Source of the DNA: Deltaproteobacteria bacterium
GTDB taxonomy: Bacteria; Myxococcota; Polyangia; Haliangiales; Haliangiaceae
Assembly (NCBI GenBank): GCA_018262455.1
Contig: JAGSPR010000388.1
Location: forward strand, 1 to 6,420
Length of the DNA: 6,420 nucleotides
Direction of reading: 5' to 3'
In this document: positions 5,302 to 6,420 of the stretch, one piece after another
Numbering within the stretch: position 1 is the first letter of the stretch
Layout: each line of letters starts with the position of its first letter
The notes under the pieces: generated by a model
The model's database searches: none
Seen by the model: the letters and a program-made list of their open reading frames with translations, nothing else
Told to the model about the DNA's origin: nothing
Made by a program: the position numbers and the translations under genes

Positions 5302-5307
5302 ATGCTA
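5302..5307 (-). promoter_or_regulatory. Candidate -10 hexamer TAGCAT before the peroxiredoxin
   Basis: On the minus strand GCTAGCAT is followed by exactly six bases and then GTG 5295. The weak AGG just before the start is a poor ribosome binding site. If functional, this promoter lies in the 65-base gap after the zinc-ribbon gene and would let the peroxiredoxin and AlkD-like genes be expressed on their own, possibly as a leaderless mRNA. Confidence 0.4.
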
Positions 5308-5360
5308 GCGCGAGCCGGCCACCCGGCGACGATGCAGGGGGATTCGTTTGTGCTCGCCGG

Positions 5361-5669
5361 CTAGCTCGGATCGCGGGATACGAGCTTGAACCACAGCGTC
5401 CGCGGCACGTGACAGCGATTGCAGATCACCGAGACCTCCCGCAACCCGGAGGCCGGGGCGCGGTGCTCGATCAGGCGGTACTCGCCTTCGCATTGCGGGC
5501 AGGCGAGCGCACGCACGCGCACCTCGACCACCGACGCCGAGTCGACATGGATCGGACGCTCCGCGGAGCCGCCGGCCACGAGCGCGGCGAGCTTCTCGCG
5601 ATCGCGGACGAGCTGACGCGCAGCACGCTCGTCGATCCGGCGTTCGGTTCGTGGACGCTTCTTGGCCAT
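5361..5669 (-). CDS. Small zinc-ribbon protein, function unknown
   Basis: This 102-residue protein begins with a basic, charged helical stretch (MAKKRPRTERR to about residue 32). It ends in a zinc-ribbon-like domain with two CxxC knuckles, CPQC (57/60) and CNRC (83/86), separated by 22 residues in a beta-rich region (EYRLIEHR and REVSVICNRC). It should be cytoplasmic and bind one zinc ion; DNA, RNA or protein binding are all possible, and I recognise no named family. The start is ATG 5669. It has no clear Shine-Dalgarno sequence but a TAGGCT hexamer eleven bases upstream. It lies 65 bases upstream of the peroxiredoxin gene on the same strand and could be co-transcribed with it. The 125-base gap on its other side is shared with the divergent TPR-like gene. 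Confidence 0.75.
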   Translation of the reverse strand: MAKKRPRTERRIDERAARQLVRDREKLAALVAGGSAERPIHVDSASVVEVRVRALACPQCEGEYRLIEHRAPASGLREVSVICNRCHVPRTLWFKLVSRDPS

Positions 5670-5680
5670 CTGCCGAGCCG

Positions 5681-5686
5681 AGCCTA
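5681..5686 (-). promoter_or_regulatory. Candidate -10 hexamer TAGGCT before the zinc-ribbon gene
   Basis: TAGGCT fits TANNNT and lies eleven bases before ATG 5669 on the minus strand, which would give a leader of only a few bases. No -35 element is convincing. Supported by position and by the similar arrangement at other genes here. Confidence 0.3.
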
Positions 5687-5779
5687 TGCCATGGCGCGCC
5701 TCTGCGCAGGCGACAAGTGGTGTTCGGTCGACGCGCGCGAAATCGCCGCCCCGGGCTGCCTGGGGGATCTGCGTTCCGG

Positions 5780-5785
5780 TATCGT
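5780..5785 (+). promoter_or_regulatory. Candidate -10 hexamer TATCGT before the TPR-like gene
   Basis: TATCGT, identical to the hexamer before the YCII gene, lies nine bases before ATG 5795. Transcription would start about three bases before the ATG, so the mRNA would be nearly leaderless. There is no clear Shine-Dalgarno sequence. Confidence 0.35.
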
Positions 5786-5794
5786 TGGTGTGGC

Positions 5795-6223
5795 ATGGAC
5801 CCGGACAACGCGATCATGCGGATCTGCGCGCAAGGCGTCGCAGCCGAGATCGCGCTACGTCGAGACGAGGCGCACGCGTTGTTCCTGCACGCCTGGCGAT
5901 CCAGCACCGACAACGTCGAAGCCTGTATCGCCGCGCACTACGTCGGCCGCCTGCAGTCGGACGATCAGCAGGCGTTGTGGTGGAACCAGATCGCGCTCGC
6001 GCGTGCCGATGCGGTGCGCGATGGGCGGGTCCGTTCATTCTACGCGTCGTTGCACCTGAACCTCGGGATGGCGCACGAGAAGCTCGGCCAGCTCGCGCAT
6101 GCCCGCCACCACTTCCAGCGTGCGGCCGCCTCGGTCGCCGACATCATCGACGATGGTCATCGCGTGCTCGTCGAGTACGGCATCAACCGCGGCCTCGAGC
6201 GCACCCGGACCGCCGGGTCGTAG
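5795..6223 (+). CDS. TPR-like helical repeat protein
   Basis: The 142-residue protein is all-helical and built from tetratricopeptide-like repeats: AAEIALRRDEAHALFLHAW (16-34), a degenerate repeat at 42-72 (IAAHYVGRLQSDDQQALWWNQ), and a clear TPR at 85-114 (LHLNLGMAHEKLGQLAHARH, then FQRAAAS). It has no signal peptide and should be cytoplasmic. Such proteins usually bind partners rather than catalyse. The organisation MDP(D/E)NxxxRxCxxGxxAE...AHYxxRxQ...LHLNLGxAHExLG resembles a bacterial family I remember, often annotated as TPR protein or, doubtfully, as an rRNA adenine methyltransferase; no methyltransferase motif is present here. The frame is open back to 5651. I choose ATG 5795 because upstream codons give an Arg-rich, non-homologous-looking stretch running into the promoter region. 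ATG 5816 is a less likely start. Its last 67 bases overlap the convergent nucleotidyltransferase-like gene. Confidence 0.8.
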   Translation: MDPDNAIMRICAQGVAAEIALRRDEAHALFLHAWRSSTDNVEACIAAHYVGRLQSDDQQALWWNQIALARADAVRDGRVRSFYASLHLNLGMAHEKLGQLAHARHHFQRAAASVADIIDDGHRVLVEYGINRGLERTRTAGS

Positions 6224-6420
6224 CCGCGCGACGCGTCCTCGCTGGCGCGACCATCGAGCAGGCGGCCCGCATCGCGCCAGCCGTGGAGCGTGCCGACATC
6301 GACATAGGCCGAGCCCTCCCGGACGGCCCAGGCCGCACCGTGGCGCGCGAGCCACGCGTTGACGAGCGTGCCGATGTAGGTGTCGTGACGGCCGGGTTCG
6401 TGCCAGAGCTTGGCGAGCTC
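6157..6420 (-). CDS. Sugar nucleotidyltransferase-like protein, C-terminal part
   Basis: Reading the minus strand in from the right edge gives 87 residues to a TGA at 6157-6159, with the N-terminus outside the window. The start of the fragment, LWHEPGRHDTYIGTLVNAWL, and the following AYVDVGTLHGWRDAGRLL look like the end of an NTP-sugar transferase (RmlA/GalU-like nucleotidyltransferase), where a D-V/I-G-T followed by an aromatic residue and an Ala near the C-terminus is typical. Such enzymes make NDP-sugars from sugar phosphates for polysaccharide synthesis. The catalytic N-terminal GxGTRxxP region is not in the window, so the exact enzyme cannot be named. The last 30 or so residues (about 58-87) are Arg-rich, unlike the family, and are encoded partly opposite the TPR-like gene. 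Confidence 0.6.
   Translation of the reverse strand, partial: ELAKLWHEPGRHDTYIGTLVNAWLARHGAAWAVREGSAYVDVGTLHGWRDAGRLLDGRASEDASRGYDPAVRVRSRPRLMPYSTSTR

Noticed and set aside
5651..5794. Extending the TPR-like gene back to 5651
   Set aside because: The extra 48 residues are Arg-rich, contain no repeat, overlap the start of the zinc-ribbon gene and would put the promoter hexamer inside the gene.
1..6420. Mobile element, CRISPR array, toxin-antitoxin or defence island, tRNA or rRNA
   Set aside because: I found no transposase or integrase motifs, terminal inverted repeats, regularly spaced repeats, cloverleaf-like sequence or defence-type domains. The sirtuin here is class II and stands alone, without the partner genes expected of SIR2-type defence systems.

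Overview
The window looks like chromosomal DNA from a very GC-rich, Gram-negative, myxobacterium-like organism (Myxococcota or a relative). This placement is an inference. It rests on strong G/C bias at codon third positions, four putative lipoproteins in 6.4 kb (two of them cysteine-rich and lineage-specific in appearance), frequent GTG starts and mostly weak ribosome binding sites. I see no mobile element, CRISPR array, tRNA, rRNA, phage gene or recognisable defence system. Most of it is compact housekeeping and envelope coding.

Layout. 1-136: upstream flank, perhaps the last codons of a preceding gene. 137-817 (+): unrecognised lipoprotein with six further cysteines. 818-1188: the only long gene-free stretch, with nested hairpin elements and a weak hint of a decayed reading frame. 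1189-1602 (-): small lipoprotein with eight regularly spaced cysteines and the only strong Shine-Dalgarno sequence in the window. 1680-2504 (-): class II, SIRT4-like sirtuin. 2561-2986 (+): YCII-domain protein with a lipoprotein signal, divergent from the sirtuin. 3118-3738 and 3735-3896 (+): a five-helix membrane protein translationally coupled (ATGA) to a 53-residue single-helix protein. 3803-5669 (-): a probable operon, read right to left, of a zinc-ribbon protein, a Tpx-like peroxiredoxin lipoprotein and an AlkD-family DNA alkylation-repair protein; the last two are coupled through GTGA. 5795-6223 (+): TPR-like protein. 6157-6420 (-): C-terminus of a sugar nucleotidyltransferase-like protein that runs off the right edge.

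How the genes may work together. The peroxiredoxin and AlkD-like pair suggests handling of peroxide and alkylation damage, with one partner in the envelope and the other on DNA. The membrane protein and its 53-residue partner probably form one membrane unit of unknown role. The other genes show no obvious shared pathway.

The most interesting cross-gene pattern is a TANNNT hexamer (a -10-like element) 4-11 bases before six start codons, exactly six bases before three of them. This suggests leaderless or near-leaderless transcription. Other points are a Tpx-like protein without its resolving cysteine and two long convergent 3' overlaps (94 and 67 bp). I do not see strong evidence for a wholly new biological system.
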